A stretch of DNA of 64,000 nucleotides from Virgisporangium ochraceum. Lineage in GTDB: Bacteria; Actinomycetota; Actinomycetes; Mycobacteriales; Micromonosporaceae. The stretch is from positions 1 to 64,000 of the forward strand of contig NZ_BOPH01000101.1 of assembly GCF_016863655.1 (NCBI RefSeq), given 5' to 3'. This document shows positions 49,561-58,388 of this stretch, one piece after another (position 1 is the stretch's first letter; the number at the start of each line of letters is the position of its first letter). The notes beneath the pieces were generated by a model, which had not been told where the DNA came from, did no database searches, and saw only the letters and a list, made by a program, of their open reading frames with translations. Made by a program: the position numbers and the translations under genes.

Positions 49561-50532
49561 GTGCGGAGCACCGTCGTGGCGCGGCTTCCGCGCGTACGCG
49601 CCGGCGGCATCCTGCCGATCGTCGCCGTTCTCGCCGTCCTGCTCGTGCTGATGGCCGTCCGTCAGCCCGACTTCCTCGCCCCACCGTCGCTGATGTCGTT
49701 CCTGGGCCGGTCGACGCCGATCGTCCTGCTGGCCGCCGGCCAGTACTTCGTGCTCGTCTCCGGCGAGTTCGACCTGTCCGTCGGCTCCCTGGTGACCGCG
49801 CTGGTGGTGGTCGCCGCGCGGCTGATCGACAGCCAGCCCGCACGCACCTGGCCGGTGGTCGCGCTGCTGCTCGCCGGGGGCGTCGCCGTCGGTCTCGTCA
49901 ACGGCCTGGTGACGACGCGGCTGCGGGTCCCGTCGTTCATCACCACGCTCGGCATGTTCCTGATCCTCGTCGGCGCCGTGTACCTGTGGTCGGACGGGTC
50001 GCCGAAGGGCGGCCTGTCCGAGGAGTTCCGCCGGTTCGGCCGGCGGGCGTTCGAGGACGTGCCCGTGCTGGGCCGCGTCCCGTACGCGCTGCTGGTGCTG
50101 TCGGCGGCCGGGGCGCTCGCCGTCGTGGTGGCCCGGTCCGACTTCGGCCGGACCCTGGCGGCGGTCGGCGGCAACCCGCGGACCGCGCGGCTGAGCGGCG
50201 TGCGGGTGTGGCGGGCGAAGACCCTCGCGTTCGTCCTCAGTGGACTGTCGGCGGCACTCGCGGCGATCCTCCTCGGCGGGTACAGCGGCGTGTCGTTCCA
50301 GGCCGGCGCCGGCCTCGAGTTCGCCGCGATCACCGCGGCGGTCCTCGGCGGCGTCGCGCTGGGCGGCGGCCGCGGGTCGGTGGTCGGCGCGATGCTCGGC
50401 GCGCTGACCCTCGAGACGCTCTTCGCGCTCATGAACTTCTACGGCGTCTCCGGCGCCTTCAGATCCACCGTCCAGGGCGCGATCATCCTGCTCGCCGTGG
50501 CGGTCTCGTCCGCGCGTTCCTCATCGACGTAA
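49561..50532 (+). CDS. CUT2 sugar ABC transporter permease
   Basis: 323 residues. The RbsC-type motif is SGEFDLSVGSLVTALVVVAARL; the loop is DFGRTLAAVGGNPRTARLSGVRVWR, and FAAITAAVLGGVALGGGRGSVVGA is near the end. The GTG at 49561 follows the upstream stop by 2 bp; a GTG three codons earlier is also possible. Two permeases imply a heterodimeric channel. Confidence 0.9.
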   Translation: MRSTVVARLPRVRAGGILPIVAVLAVLLVLMAVRQPDFLAPPSLMSFLGRSTPIVLLAAGQYFVLVSGEFDLSVGSLVTALVVVAARLIDSQPARTWPVVALLLAGGVAVGLVNGLVTTRLRVPSFITTLGMFLILVGAVYLWSDGSPKGGLSEEFRRFGRRAFEDVPVLGRVPYALLVLSAAGALAVVVARSDFGRTLAAVGGNPRTARLSGVRVWRAKTLAFVLSGLSAALAAILLGGYSGVSFQAGAGLEFAAITAAVLGGVALGGGRGSVVGAMLGALTLETLFALMNFYGVSGAFRSTVQGAIILLAVAVSSARSSST

Positions 50533-50543
50533 AGGGAGAACCC

Positions 50544-51728
50544 ATGAGACGTTCCATGACGGCCGTGGCGGCGGCAGCCCTACTGCTGCTCGCCGGCTGC
50601 GCCACCGACGACCCGACCACCGCCGGCCCGGGCACCGCGTCGCAGTCGGCCGGGTCGGGCACCGGCAGCCAGTCGAAGTTCTTCGTCCAGGCCGACTACG
50701 ACCGGGAACTGGCCCTCCTGGACGCGACGCCGACCGGGCCCGCCGACAAGCCGTGGGAGCAGGCGCTCAACCCGGCGATGGTCGACACCGCGAAGTTCAG
50801 GAAGCCCGGACCGTACAAGCTCTGCTTCTCCAACGCGGGGCTGAACAACCCCTGGCGGCAGGTCGGTTTCAAGACCATGCAGGCCGAGGTCGAGACGCAC
50901 GGCGGCGCGATCAGGGAGTTCGTCCACGTCGACGCCGAGGGCAAGGACCAGAAGCAGATCGCGGACATCAACGACCTGCTGGGCAAGGGCTGCGACGCGC
51001 TGATCGTCTCGCCGAACACGACCGCCACGCTCACGCCCGCCGTCACCGCCGCCTGCCAGAAGGGGCTTCCGGTCATCGTGTTCGACCGCGGGGTCGACAC
51101 GACGTGCCCGGTGACGTTCATCAACCCGATCGGCGGCTACGGCTTCGGCCACGTCGCCGCCGGGTTCGTGACGGAGAAGATGAGGCGGGGCGGCAAGGTG
51201 CTGGCGCTGCGCATCCTGCCCGGCGTCGACGTCCTGGAGACCCGGTGGTCGGCGGCGAAGGTCGCCTTCGACAGGGCGGGCGTGAACGTGGTCGGTGTCG
51301 AGTTCACCGACGGCGATCCGGCGAAGACCAAGAAGATCGTCGACGACTACATCCAGCGGTACGGCACCATCGACGGCGTCTGGATGGACGCCGGGGCGGT
51401 CGCGGTGGCGGCGGTCGAGGCGTTCGTGGACGCGGGCAAGCCGGTGCCGCCGATGAACGGCGAGGACCAGCTCGACTTCCTGAAGGTATGGAAGGAGAAG
51501 AAGCTCACCGCGATCGCGCCGACGTACCCCACCTACCAGTGGCGCACCCCGGTGATCGCCGCGTTGAGGGTGCTCGGCGGCGAACCGGTGCCGAGCCCGT
51601 GGAAGCTGCCGCAGCCGACCATCACGGCGGACACCCTCGACGGGTACGTCGACCCGACGATGCCGCCGCTGCACTACGCGATGTGCGGCTGTACCAAACT
51701 GCCCGGTTACCCGCAGCGCTGGAAGTAG
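50544..51728 (+). CDS. Sugar-binding lipoprotein of a CUT2 importer
   Basis: 394 residues, longer than typical ribose-binding proteins. The lipobox is LLLLAGC. A low-complexity Ser/Gly/Thr linker and about 60 extra residues precede the binding fold (YKLCFSNAGLNNPWRQVGFKTMQAEVE, INDLLGKGCDALIVSPNTTATLTPA, VIVFDRGV, GKVLALRILPGVDVLETRWSAAK). Four Cys in the mature part, including CGC near the end, may form disulfides. AAAGGGAG precedes the ATG. The adjacent psicose/tagatose-epimerase-like gene suggests a ketohexose, ribose or polyol ligand; this is inference. Confidence 0.88.
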   Translation: MRRSMTAVAAAALLLLAGCATDDPTTAGPGTASQSAGSGTGSQSKFFVQADYDRELALLDATPTGPADKPWEQALNPAMVDTAKFRKPGPYKLCFSNAGLNNPWRQVGFKTMQAEVETHGGAIREFVHVDAEGKDQKQIADINDLLGKGCDALIVSPNTTATLTPAVTAACQKGLPVIVFDRGVDTTCPVTFINPIGGYGFGHVAAGFVTEKMRRGGKVLALRILPGVDVLETRWSAAKVAFDRAGVNVVGVEFTDGDPAKTKKIVDDYIQRYGTIDGVWMDAGAVAVAAVEAFVDAGKPVPPMNGEDQLDFLKVWKEKKLTAIAPTYPTYQWRTPVIAALRVLGGEPVPSPWKLPQPTITADTLDGYVDPTMPPLHYAMCGCTKLPGYPQRWK

Positions 51729-51731
51729 AGC

Positions 51732-52583
51732 GTGCGCACCATCGGCGTCAACCCGTGGGTGTGGGCCTCTCCGGTCGACGACGGGGCCCTGGCCGAGCTC
51801 GTCCCGCGCATCGCCGCGTTCGGGTTCGACGCCGTCGAGCTGCCCATCGAGCGGACCGGCGACTGGGATCCGGCCCGCACCCGCGACCTGCTGGCGGCGC
51901 ACGGGTTGGCCGCGGTCGGCGTCTGCGCGGTCACCCCGCCGGGACGCGACCTCGTGTGCGCCCCGCCGGACGTGGTCGAGGCGACCGCGGCCTACCTGAT
52001 GTCCTGTGTGGACAGTGCGGCGGCCGTCGGCGCCGGCTGCGTCGGTGGTCCGGTGTACGCCGCGGTGGGACGGACCTGGCGCATGACGGCGGGGGAGCGG
52101 GCGGCGTGCTACGCGGAGTTCCGCCGCGCCCTGCGGCCGGTGGCCGACCACGCGGCCGAGCGGGGCGTCAGCATCGGGGTGGAGGCGCTGAACCGGTACG
52201 AGACGAGCGTTGTCAACACCGTCGAGCAGACGCTGGATCTCATCGACGGGCTGCCCGCGAACGTGGGTCTGATGCTCGACACGTACCACCTGAACATCGA
52301 GGAGGCCGATCCCTACGCGGCCGTGGCCGCGGCCGGTGAGCGCATCACGCACGTCCAGGTGAGCGGGACCGACCGCGGCGCTCCGGGCGCCGACCACTTC
52401 GACTGGCCCCGATTCCTCGCGGCCCTGGACGCGACCGGGTACGCCGGCGCCGTGTGCATCGAGTCGTTCACGGCGGACAACGAGACCATCGCCACCGCCG
52501 CGTCGATCTGGCGCCCGCTGGCCCCGTCGCAGGACGCCCTCGCACGGGACGGCCTGACGTTCCTACGGCACGTCATGCGCTAA
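51732..52583 (+). CDS. D-psicose/D-tagatose 3-epimerase-like sugar isomerase
   Basis: 283 residues, a xylose-isomerase-like TIM barrel of the usual length for ketose 3-epimerases. The four metal/catalytic residues can be placed: Glu in GVEALNRYETS, Asp in GLMLDTYHLNIEE, His in ITHVQVSGTDRG and Glu in VCIESF. The motif set NRYET / DTYHLNIEE / HFDW matches the D-psicose 3-epimerase group. It would convert an imported ketohexose into its C3 epimer or a related sugar. The GTG start lies 3 bp after the binding-protein stop, so it is co-transcribed with the transporter. No kinase is present in the operon. Confidence 0.87.
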   Translation: MRTIGVNPWVWASPVDDGALAELVPRIAAFGFDAVELPIERTGDWDPARTRDLLAAHGLAAVGVCAVTPPGRDLVCAPPDVVEATAAYLMSCVDSAAAVGAGCVGGPVYAAVGRTWRMTAGERAACYAEFRRALRPVADHAAERGVSIGVEALNRYETSVVNTVEQTLDLIDGLPANVGLMLDTYHLNIEEADPYAAVAAAGERITHVQVSGTDRGAPGADHFDWPRFLAALDATGYAGAVCIESFTADNETIATAASIWRPLAPSQDALARDGLTFLRHVMR

Positions 52584-52599
52584 ATCGACGGGGGTCACT

Positions 52600-52629
52600 T
52601 GACGAAGAGAACGTTAACATTCTAAGGTT
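52600..52629 (+). promoter_or_regulatory. Promoter with embedded palindrome before the beta-helix gene
   Basis: TTGACG at 52600-52605 and TAAGGT at 52624-52629 are 18 bp apart. The spacer is filled by the near-perfect palindrome AGAACGTTAACATTCT (52609-52624), in which 14 of 16 positions are symmetric, likely a LacI-type operator. Confidence 0.65.
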
Positions 52630-52647
52630 TGCACACGCTTTTCGTAA

Positions 52648-52657
52648 TACGTCATAT
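52648..52657. promoter_or_regulatory. ATACGTCATA motif, copy 1 (possible GntR operator)
   Basis: The decamer ATACGTCATA lies 19 bp past the -10 box of the beta-helix gene. The same decamer occurs at 56031-56040 before the CUT1 binding-protein gene. The GntR gene lies between the two. Confidence 0.55.
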
Positions 52658-52812
52658 GAATCTGCCTCCCGCTCGTCGCCAGTCGTGGCCGCCACCGCGA
52701 CCGGTCGATCACGCCCGACGGTCGGATGGATCGCCGACCATCCGATCGTCGGTACCGGGACTCCGTCGCCGGGTCCCGTGATCACCCACCCCCACCCTGG
52801 TAGGAGGATTCC

Positions 52813-55191
52813 GTGTTCGTATCGTCCTCCGCGGTACGACGGCGGCTGCTGGCCGCGACCGCCACCGCGGCGGTCGCCACCGCTACCGTCCTGACCCCGG
52901 CCGTCCCCGCCTCGGCGGCGGTCACCACCCTGTACGTCGCGCCCTCGGGCACGGGCACCGCGTGCACGAGCGCGCAGCCGTGTTCGTTGACGCAGGCGCA
53001 GTCGAGCGTCCGGTCGCTGAACGACGCGATGTCCGACGACATCGTCGTCGAACTCGCCGACGGCACGTACCGGCTGTCCGCACCGATGCGGCTGACCGCC
53101 GACGACTCCGGATCCAACGGCCGCACGGTGATCTGGCGCGCCGCGGCGTCGGCCCGCCCGGTCATCAGCGGATCCCGGGCGGTCACCGGATGGTCGGTGG
53201 CCGACCAGGGCCGCAACATCTGGCGTGCCAGCGTCACCCCCGGGTTCGACTCCCGTCAGCTCTACGTCGACGGTGCCGTCGCCACCCGGGCCCGTACCCA
53301 GGTGAACCGCGCCGACTTCACCGCCTCCAGCACCGGGATGCGGTTCACCAACAGCGCACTGTCGTACCTGAACACCGTGGCCAACCAGAACCGGGTCGAA
53401 CTGGAGGCGGTCAACTCCTTCACCGACCGGTACTCGCCGGTGCAGAGCATCAGCGGGAACTTCCTGACCATGCAGCAGCCGGCGTGGAACAACAACAACT
53501 TCGGCTACGACACCTTCACCAGCCCGCACCGGGCCGGTCCGATGTACCTGACCAACGCCTACGAGTTCCTCGACGCGCCGGGCGAGTGGTACCTGAACCC
53601 GGTGACCGGGGTCCTGTACTACATCCCGCGGTCCGGCCAGAACATGTCGACCGTCTCCGTGGAGCTGCCGGCGCTGCAGTCCCTGGTGAGCATCGGGGGC
53701 ACCTACAGCGCGCCGGCCCACCACATCACGTTCAGCGGCATCACGTTCAGCGGCACGAGCTGGCTGGGACCGAGCAGCAGCCAGGGCTTCGTCGACCAGC
53801 AGACCGGCGCCTACATCTCCGGCACCTGGAGCTGGCCGGCGTTCACGGCGTGCCACAACGGATGCCCGCAGTTCGAGGCGACCCGGCCGAACTGGTCACA
53901 GATGCCGGCCGCGGTGCAGATCTCGGCCGCCAACACCGTGACCCTCAGCGACTCGCGCTTCGTCAACCTCGGGCAGACGGCCATCGGCATCGGCAACGAC
54001 GCCAACGGCCACACGAGCGGTGTGGGCCTGGGCGCCAGCGGCATCACCGTGACCCGCTCGGAGATCGCGCAGAGCTCGGCGGGCGGCATCGTGGTCGGCG
54101 GCGTGCGCGCCGACGCGCACCACCCGGGCGACCAGCGGATGGTCAACCGGGACATCACGATCAGCAACAACCGCATCCACGACCTCGGGCTGGAGTACCG
54201 GGGCATCGTCTCGGTGCTGGCGACCTACGTCACCAACGCCACCATCTCGTACAACGAGGTCTACAACCTGCCCTACACCGGCATGTCGATCGGGTACGGC
54301 TGGGGCTCCAACGACGCCGGGGGCAGCAACCACTACGCCGACCGCGGCCTCTACAACTACCAGCCGCGGTACTCGACGGCGACCACCGCGTCGAACAACC
54401 GGCTCGTCGGCAACTACGTGCACGACGTCATGCAGCAGATGAACGACGGCGGGTGCATCTACACGCTGTCGGCCAACCCCGGCGCGGTCATCAGCGACAA
54501 CTACTGCCTCCGTACCAACGGCTACTTCGGGATCTACTTCGACGAGGGCTCGCGCTACTACACCGCGACCCGCAACGTCTTCTCGTCCATCGGCACCTGG
54601 GCCACCGCCAACTACTGGTTCGCCGAGAACATGGGCAACTTCACGGTCACCGGCAACTGGACGACGAACGGCAGCACGAACGTCACCAACGGCGACCGCG
54701 GCAACGTCGTCAACAACAACGTCACCGTGACCAACGGCGCCTGGCCCGCGGGTGCCCAGTCGGTGATGGCGGGGGCCGGACCGCAGGGCGGAACCCCGCA
54801 GCCGTCGGGCAACCGGGTGGTGGGGGTGGCGTCCGGACGCTGCCTCGAGGTCCCCAACTCGGCCACCACCAACGGCACGCAGACCCAACTGTGGGACTGC
54901 TCCGGCGGCGCCAACCAGAACTGGACCTACACCTCGGGCAGGCAGCTGATGGTGTACGGCACCAAGTGTCTGGACGCGAACGGGCAGGGCACCACCAACG
55001 GCACCACCGCGATCATCTGGGACTGCAACGGCCAGCCGAACCAGCAGTGGAACGTCAACGCCAACGGCACCATCACCGGCGTGCAGTCGGGGCTGTGCCT
55101 GGACGTGAGCGGCGCGGGCACGGCCAACGGGTCGAAGGTGCACCTGTGGGCCTGCCACGGCGGCACGAACCAGCAGTGGACCCGTCGGTGA
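52813..55191 (+). CDS. Secreted right-handed beta-helix (GH141-like) protein with C-terminal ricin-type module
   Basis: 792 residues. A Tat-like signal (VRRRLLAATATAAVATA... ASAA) is followed by YVAPSGTGTACTSAQPCSL, a typical entry to a parallel beta-helix. IVVELADGTYRLSAPMRLTADDSGSNGRTVIW, PVISGSRAVTGW and SRQLYVDGAVATRAR match the N-terminal part of GH141-type enzymes, which include a rhamnogalacturonan-II fucosidase and a xylanase. Repeated coils follow (ITFSGITFSG, ITISNNRIHDLG, ATISYNEVYNLPYTGMSIG). The C-terminal ricin module (about 670-792) resembles that of the GH54 protein. The exact substrate cannot be assigned. GTG start behind AGGAGG. Confidence 0.82.
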   Translation: MFVSSSAVRRRLLAATATAAVATATVLTPAVPASAAVTTLYVAPSGTGTACTSAQPCSLTQAQSSVRSLNDAMSDDIVVELADGTYRLSAPMRLTADDSGSNGRTVIWRAAASARPVISGSRAVTGWSVADQGRNIWRASVTPGFDSRQLYVDGAVATRARTQVNRADFTASSTGMRFTNSALSYLNTVANQNRVELEAVNSFTDRYSPVQSISGNFLTMQQPAWNNNNFGYDTFTSPHRAGPMYLTNAYEFLDAPGEWYLNPVTGVLYYIPRSGQNMSTVSVELPALQSLVSIGGTYSAPAHHITFSGITFSGTSWLGPSSSQGFVDQQTGAYISGTWSWPAFTACHNGCPQFEATRPNWSQMPAAVQISAANTVTLSDSRFVNLGQTAIGIGNDANGHTSGVGLGASGITVTRSEIAQSSAGGIVVGGVRADAHHPGDQRMVNRDITISNNRIHDLGLEYRGIVSVLATYVTNATISYNEVYNLPYTGMSIGYGWGSNDAGGSNHYADRGLYNYQPRYSTATTASNNRLVGNYVHDVMQQMNDGGCIYTLSANPGAVISDNYCLRTNGYFGIYFDEGSRYYTATRNVFSSIGTWATANYWFAENMGNFTVTGNWTTNGSTNVTNGDRGNVVNNNVTVTNGAWPAGAQSVMAGAGPQGGTPQPSGNRVVGVASGRCLEVPNSATTNGTQTQLWDCSGGANQNWTYTSGRQLMVYGTKCLDANGQGTTNGTTAIIWDCNGQPNQQWNVNANGTITGVQSGLCLDVSGAGTANGSKVHLWACHGGTNQQWTRR

Positions 55192-55199
55192 GCGACGGG

Positions 55200-55964
55200 T
55201 CAGCGCCGCAGCCGGGTCGGTTCGTCCGGTCCGCTGCGGCGCACCACCCACGCCTCGGTGATGTGGGTGAACATCGCCGCCGCCGCGCCGTCGGGGTCGC
55301 CAGCGGCGATCCGCTCGTAGATACGCCGGTGGCCGCGGTTCGAGGCCACGCAGAGCGCGCGCTCCGTGCGTCCCATGTAACGGGCGGTGTGCGCGACCTG
55401 GCTCTCCAGAGCGCGCACGACGGCGCGGGCGACGCGGTTGCCCGAGGCCTGCATGACGGTGTCGTGGAAGAGGCGGTCGCGCTCGTGGTAGGCGGCAGGG
55501 TCGTCGACGAGCTCGTCCATGCGGTCGACCAGCGCCCGCAGCTGCCCGACGACGTCGGCGTCGGCCAGCCGCGCGGCGACGTTGGCCATGTCGGACTCGA
55601 GCACGCGCCGGGTGACGACGACGTCGTCGAGGATGTCGAGGCTCTCCTCGACGGCGATGGTGGCGCCGAGCACGAGCTCGTCGAGCATGTTCCACATCGC
55701 CGGCGGGGTGACCATCGTGCCGCTGCCCTGGCGGACCTGCACGAGTCCCTTCTCCTGCAGGATCTTCACCGCCTCGCGGACGACGGTGCGGCTGACCGAG
55801 AACGTCGAGCACAGCACCGGCTCGGTGGGCAGCGCCGTGCCGGACGGATGGACGCCGCGGACGATCCGCTCGACGAGCTCCGCCGTGACCGCCGCCGCCA
55901 GGTTTCCCGGTCGCCGGGTCCAGGACGGGGACGCGTCGGCGCCCGGCTGCGCTACTGCCGTCAT
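55200..55964 (-). CDS. FadR-subfamily GntR transcriptional regulator
   Basis: 254 residues. The winged helix is GTALPTEPVLCSTFSVSRTVVREAVKILQEKGLVQVRQGSGTMV. The FCD domain shows VVTRRVLESDMANVAA, ERDRLFHDTVMQASGN and SNRGHRRIYERIAAGD with metal-binding His residues. GGAGGG precedes the ATG. Convergent with the beta-helix gene (8-bp gap) and divergent from the CUT1 operon. The shared decamer ATACGTCATA before both neighbours is a candidate binding site. Confidence 0.9.
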   Translation of the reverse strand: MTAVAQPGADASPSWTRRPGNLAAAVTAELVERIVRGVHPSGTALPTEPVLCSTFSVSRTVVREAVKILQEKGLVQVRQGSGTMVTPPAMWNMLDELVLGATIAVEESLDILDDVVVTRRVLESDMANVAARLADADVVGQLRALVDRMDELVDDPAAYHERDRLFHDTVMQASGNRVARAVVRALESQVAHTARYMGRTERALCVASNRGHRRIYERIAAGDPDGAAAAMFTHITEAWVVRRSGPDEPTRLRR

Positions 55965-56030
55965 TTCACCCTCCGGGGACTGCGGGCGACCACGAGCGCC
56001 TACAGCCTACAGGGGGCCGTCCGCGGCATC

Positions 56031-56040
56031 ATACGTCATA
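56031..56040. promoter_or_regulatory. ATACGTCATA motif, copy 2 (possible GntR operator)
   Basis: The decamer lies between the divergent GntR and binding-protein genes, 37 bp before the latter's start codon. It is identical to the copy at 52648-52657. Confidence 0.55.
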
Positions 56041-56077
56041 CCATTGAAGGTGATCGATCCCCCTCCGGAGGGTGGAC

Positions 56078-57367
56078 ATGAAGCAGCGAGCACCACGGCG
56101 GGCAGGACGGTCTGCGGTCCTGATGCTGGGCGTGGCCCTGGGTGTCGCCCTGACGGGCTGCGGAAGTGCCGCCGGACCCGACGCGTCACCGAAGTCGGGC
56201 GGCCGGCTCGTCGTGTGGGACTGGAAGTCCGGCGAGTCCACCGCGGCGTCGTACATCAGCAGGGCGAAGGCCGACTTCGCCAGGAAGCACCCCGATGTGA
56301 CGGTCGAGTTCGTCGCGCAGCCGTTCGAGCAGTACTACACGCTGCTCGGCGCCGCGGTACAGGCCGGCAAGGGGCCCGACGTCATGCTCTTCAACGGCGG
56401 CGGACAGATCCGCGACCGGGCCGACTCGCTGGTGCCGCTCGACGGGTACGTCGGCGCCGACCGCCAGCGCCTGGCCGGCTGGGCGGCGTTCACGAAGGAC
56501 GCCAGGACCTACGCCGCCCCCGTGACCCTGCAGGGACATCCCGTCTACTACAACAAGGCGCTCTACCGGAAGGCGGGCCTCGACCCGGAGCGCCCCGCCG
56601 GCACCTGGGCCGAGTTCCTGTCCAACTGCGAGACCATCGCCAGCCGGACCGGCGCCAGATGCTTCGCGCAGGGCAACAAGGAGGGCATCGGCATCCAGTT
56701 CTTCCTCTCCGGATTCGGGTCGGGCATCCTGTCGCCGCAGGAGTACGACGACTGGGTCGCCGGGAAGCGCAACTGGGCCTCACCGAACGTCAGGAAGGTC
56801 TTCGCACTCTGGAAGGAGATCGGCGACCGCGGCCTGAACAACGACGGCGCGAACTCGACGGCGATGTTCAACGACGCGTTCGCCGTCTTCAACTCCGGCA
56901 AGGCCGCACACGTCATCGGCCTGATGTCGGACGTCGGGCACTGGAAGGACTTCGCCGAGTTCATCGGCGCGGGCGACGTCGGCGTCACGAAGGCACCGGT
57001 GGTGACGGCCGGAGCGGCGCCGAGCCTGCCCTACGACGGCGGCATCGGCTACGCGGTCGCGAAGTCGGCGAAGGACCCGAAGGTCGCGGCGGAGCTGGTG
57101 CGGTCGCTCACCTCGACCGACGCGTTGAAGGCCTTCTACGGCGACGCCGGCGCGATCGCCGCGGACACCACGGTCGACGTGTCCGGCGCCGGGCCGGCCG
57201 TCGCCACCATCGTGTCGGAGACGAAGGGCGGCAAACCGGCGCTGCACGTGGCCCTGTCCTCGAAGACGATCGACCTGATGGGCCGGCTGTCGCAGCAGTT
57301 GCTGAGCGGTTCGGTCACGGTGGACCAGGCGGTCGACCAGTTGGCGAAGTCGGACCAGGCGGGCTGA
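56078..57367 (+). CDS. CUT1 sugar-binding lipoprotein
   Basis: 429 residues. The lipobox is VALTGC. Family 1 solute-binding features are LVVWDWKSGESTAASYISRAKADFARKHPDVTVEFV, GPDVMLFNGGGQIRDRADSLVPLDGYV, HPVYYNKALYRKAGLDPERPAGTWAEFL and AVFNSGKAAHVIGLMSDVGHW. GGAGGG lies 6 nt before the ATG at 56078. It heads an operon of binding protein, two permeases, a dyad-less enolase-superfamily protein and an ECF-like sigma factor. The gene content mirrors the CUT1 operon at 32409-36611, but the binding proteins are not close homologues. Confidence 0.9.
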   Translation: MKQRAPRRAGRSAVLMLGVALGVALTGCGSAAGPDASPKSGGRLVVWDWKSGESTAASYISRAKADFARKHPDVTVEFVAQPFEQYYTLLGAAVQAGKGPDVMLFNGGGQIRDRADSLVPLDGYVGADRQRLAGWAAFTKDARTYAAPVTLQGHPVYYNKALYRKAGLDPERPAGTWAEFLSNCETIASRTGARCFAQGNKEGIGIQFFLSGFGSGILSPQEYDDWVAGKRNWASPNVRKVFALWKEIGDRGLNNDGANSTAMFNDAFAVFNSGKAAHVIGLMSDVGHWKDFAEFIGAGDVGVTKAPVVTAGAAPSLPYDGGIGYAVAKSAKDPKVAAELVRSLTSTDALKAFYGDAGAIAADTTVDVSGAGPAVATIVSETKGGKPALHVALSSKTIDLMGRLSQQLLSGSVTVDQAVDQLAKSDQAG

Positions 57368-57371
57368 CCCT

Positions 57372-58388
57372 GTGGCGATCCAGGGCCGGTCGCCGGTCGC
57401 CGGTCCCGCCGGCGGGGGGCCGGCGGCGATGTCGGCGGACGCCGTGCCGGCGGACGCCGTGGCGGACCGACGCGGCGACGTTCGGCGCGCCGGCCCCCCG
57501 CGGGCGCCGGGCCGGTTCGCGGCCGGTCGGCGCGCCGAACGGTTGGCGCCCTACGTCCTGGTGGCGCCCGCCGTCCTCGTGATCGTGGCCCTGCGGTTGT
57601 GGCCGTTGCTGCTCGGGGTGAACTTCTCCTTCACCGGGGACGGAGACCGCAACGGCACCGCGGTCGGCTTCGACAACTACGCCGAACTGTTCGGCGACCC
57701 GCTGTTCCGTACGGCGCTGCGCAACGTGGGCCTGCTCGTCCTGCTGCTGCCCGTCGCGGTGGCGATCCCGGGCGCGCTGGCGACGTTCATCTACCTCCGG
57801 GTTCCCGGACACCGCCTGTTCCGCGGCGTCTACTTCTTCCCGGCCGTCCTCTCGCCGGTGATCATCGGCGCGATCTTCAACCTGCTGCTGGCATTCGACG
57901 GCCCGCTGAACAAGCTCCTCGGCGGGGTCGGCCTCGGACCGGTCGACTGGCTCGGCGACCCGCGGGTGGCGATCTTCGCGGTCGTCGGCGTGCACGTGTG
58001 GGCCACGTTCGGGATGGCGCTCGTGGTGTTCCTGGCCGGCTTCGCCACCCTCGACAGCGCGCTGCTCGACGCGGCCCGGGTCGACGGCGCCTCGCTGGCG
58101 CAGACCGTGCGGCACGTCATCGTCCCGGGCCTCACCCGGACCATCCAGTTCGTGTTCGTCACCACGATGATCGGGATGCTGACGTCGATGTTCGGGCTGC
58201 TGTACGTCATGACCGGCGGCGGCCCGGAAGGGTCGACCTACCTCCCCGAGTACTACATCTGGATCCAGCAGGGCCAGATGAACCGGCCGGCCCTCGCGTC
58301 GGCGGCCTCGACGGTGCTGTTCCTCCTCATGCTCGTGGTCGGTCTGCTCCAGATCGCCGTGCTGCGCCGGGCCGGGAAGGAGGACTGA
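57372..58388 (+). CDS. CUT1 sugar ABC transporter permease (MalF-type)
   Basis: 338 residues, with an unusually long Ala/Gly/Pro/Arg-rich N-terminus of about 55 residues before the first membrane segment (APYVLVAPAVLVIVALRLWPLLL). The EAA loop is LDAARVDGASLAQTVRHVIVPGLTRT. The GTG at 57372 follows the upstream stop by 4 bp; an internal ATG 19 codons later may be the true start. No ATPase gene lies nearby. Confidence 0.9.
   Translation: MAIQGRSPVAGPAGGGPAAMSADAVPADAVADRRGDVRRAGPPRAPGRFAAGRRAERLAPYVLVAPAVLVIVALRLWPLLLGVNFSFTGDGDRNGTAVGFDNYAELFGDPLFRTALRNVGLLVLLLPVAVAIPGALATFIYLRVPGHRLFRGVYFFPAVLSPVIIGAIFNLLLAFDGPLNKLLGGVGLGPVDWLGDPRVAIFAVVGVHVWATFGMALVVFLAGFATLDSALLDAARVDGASLAQTVRHVIVPGLTRTIQFVFVTTMIGMLTSMFGLLYVMTGGGPEGSTYLPEYYIWIQQGQMNRPALASAASTVLFLLMLVVGLLQIAVLRRAGKED

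Noticed and set aside
49179..51728. A frame that would fuse the binding protein at 50544 to a long upstream part.
   Set aside because: The upstream part is the shadow of two permease genes; an ATG with AAAGGGAG and a lipoprotein signal at 50544 mark the true start.
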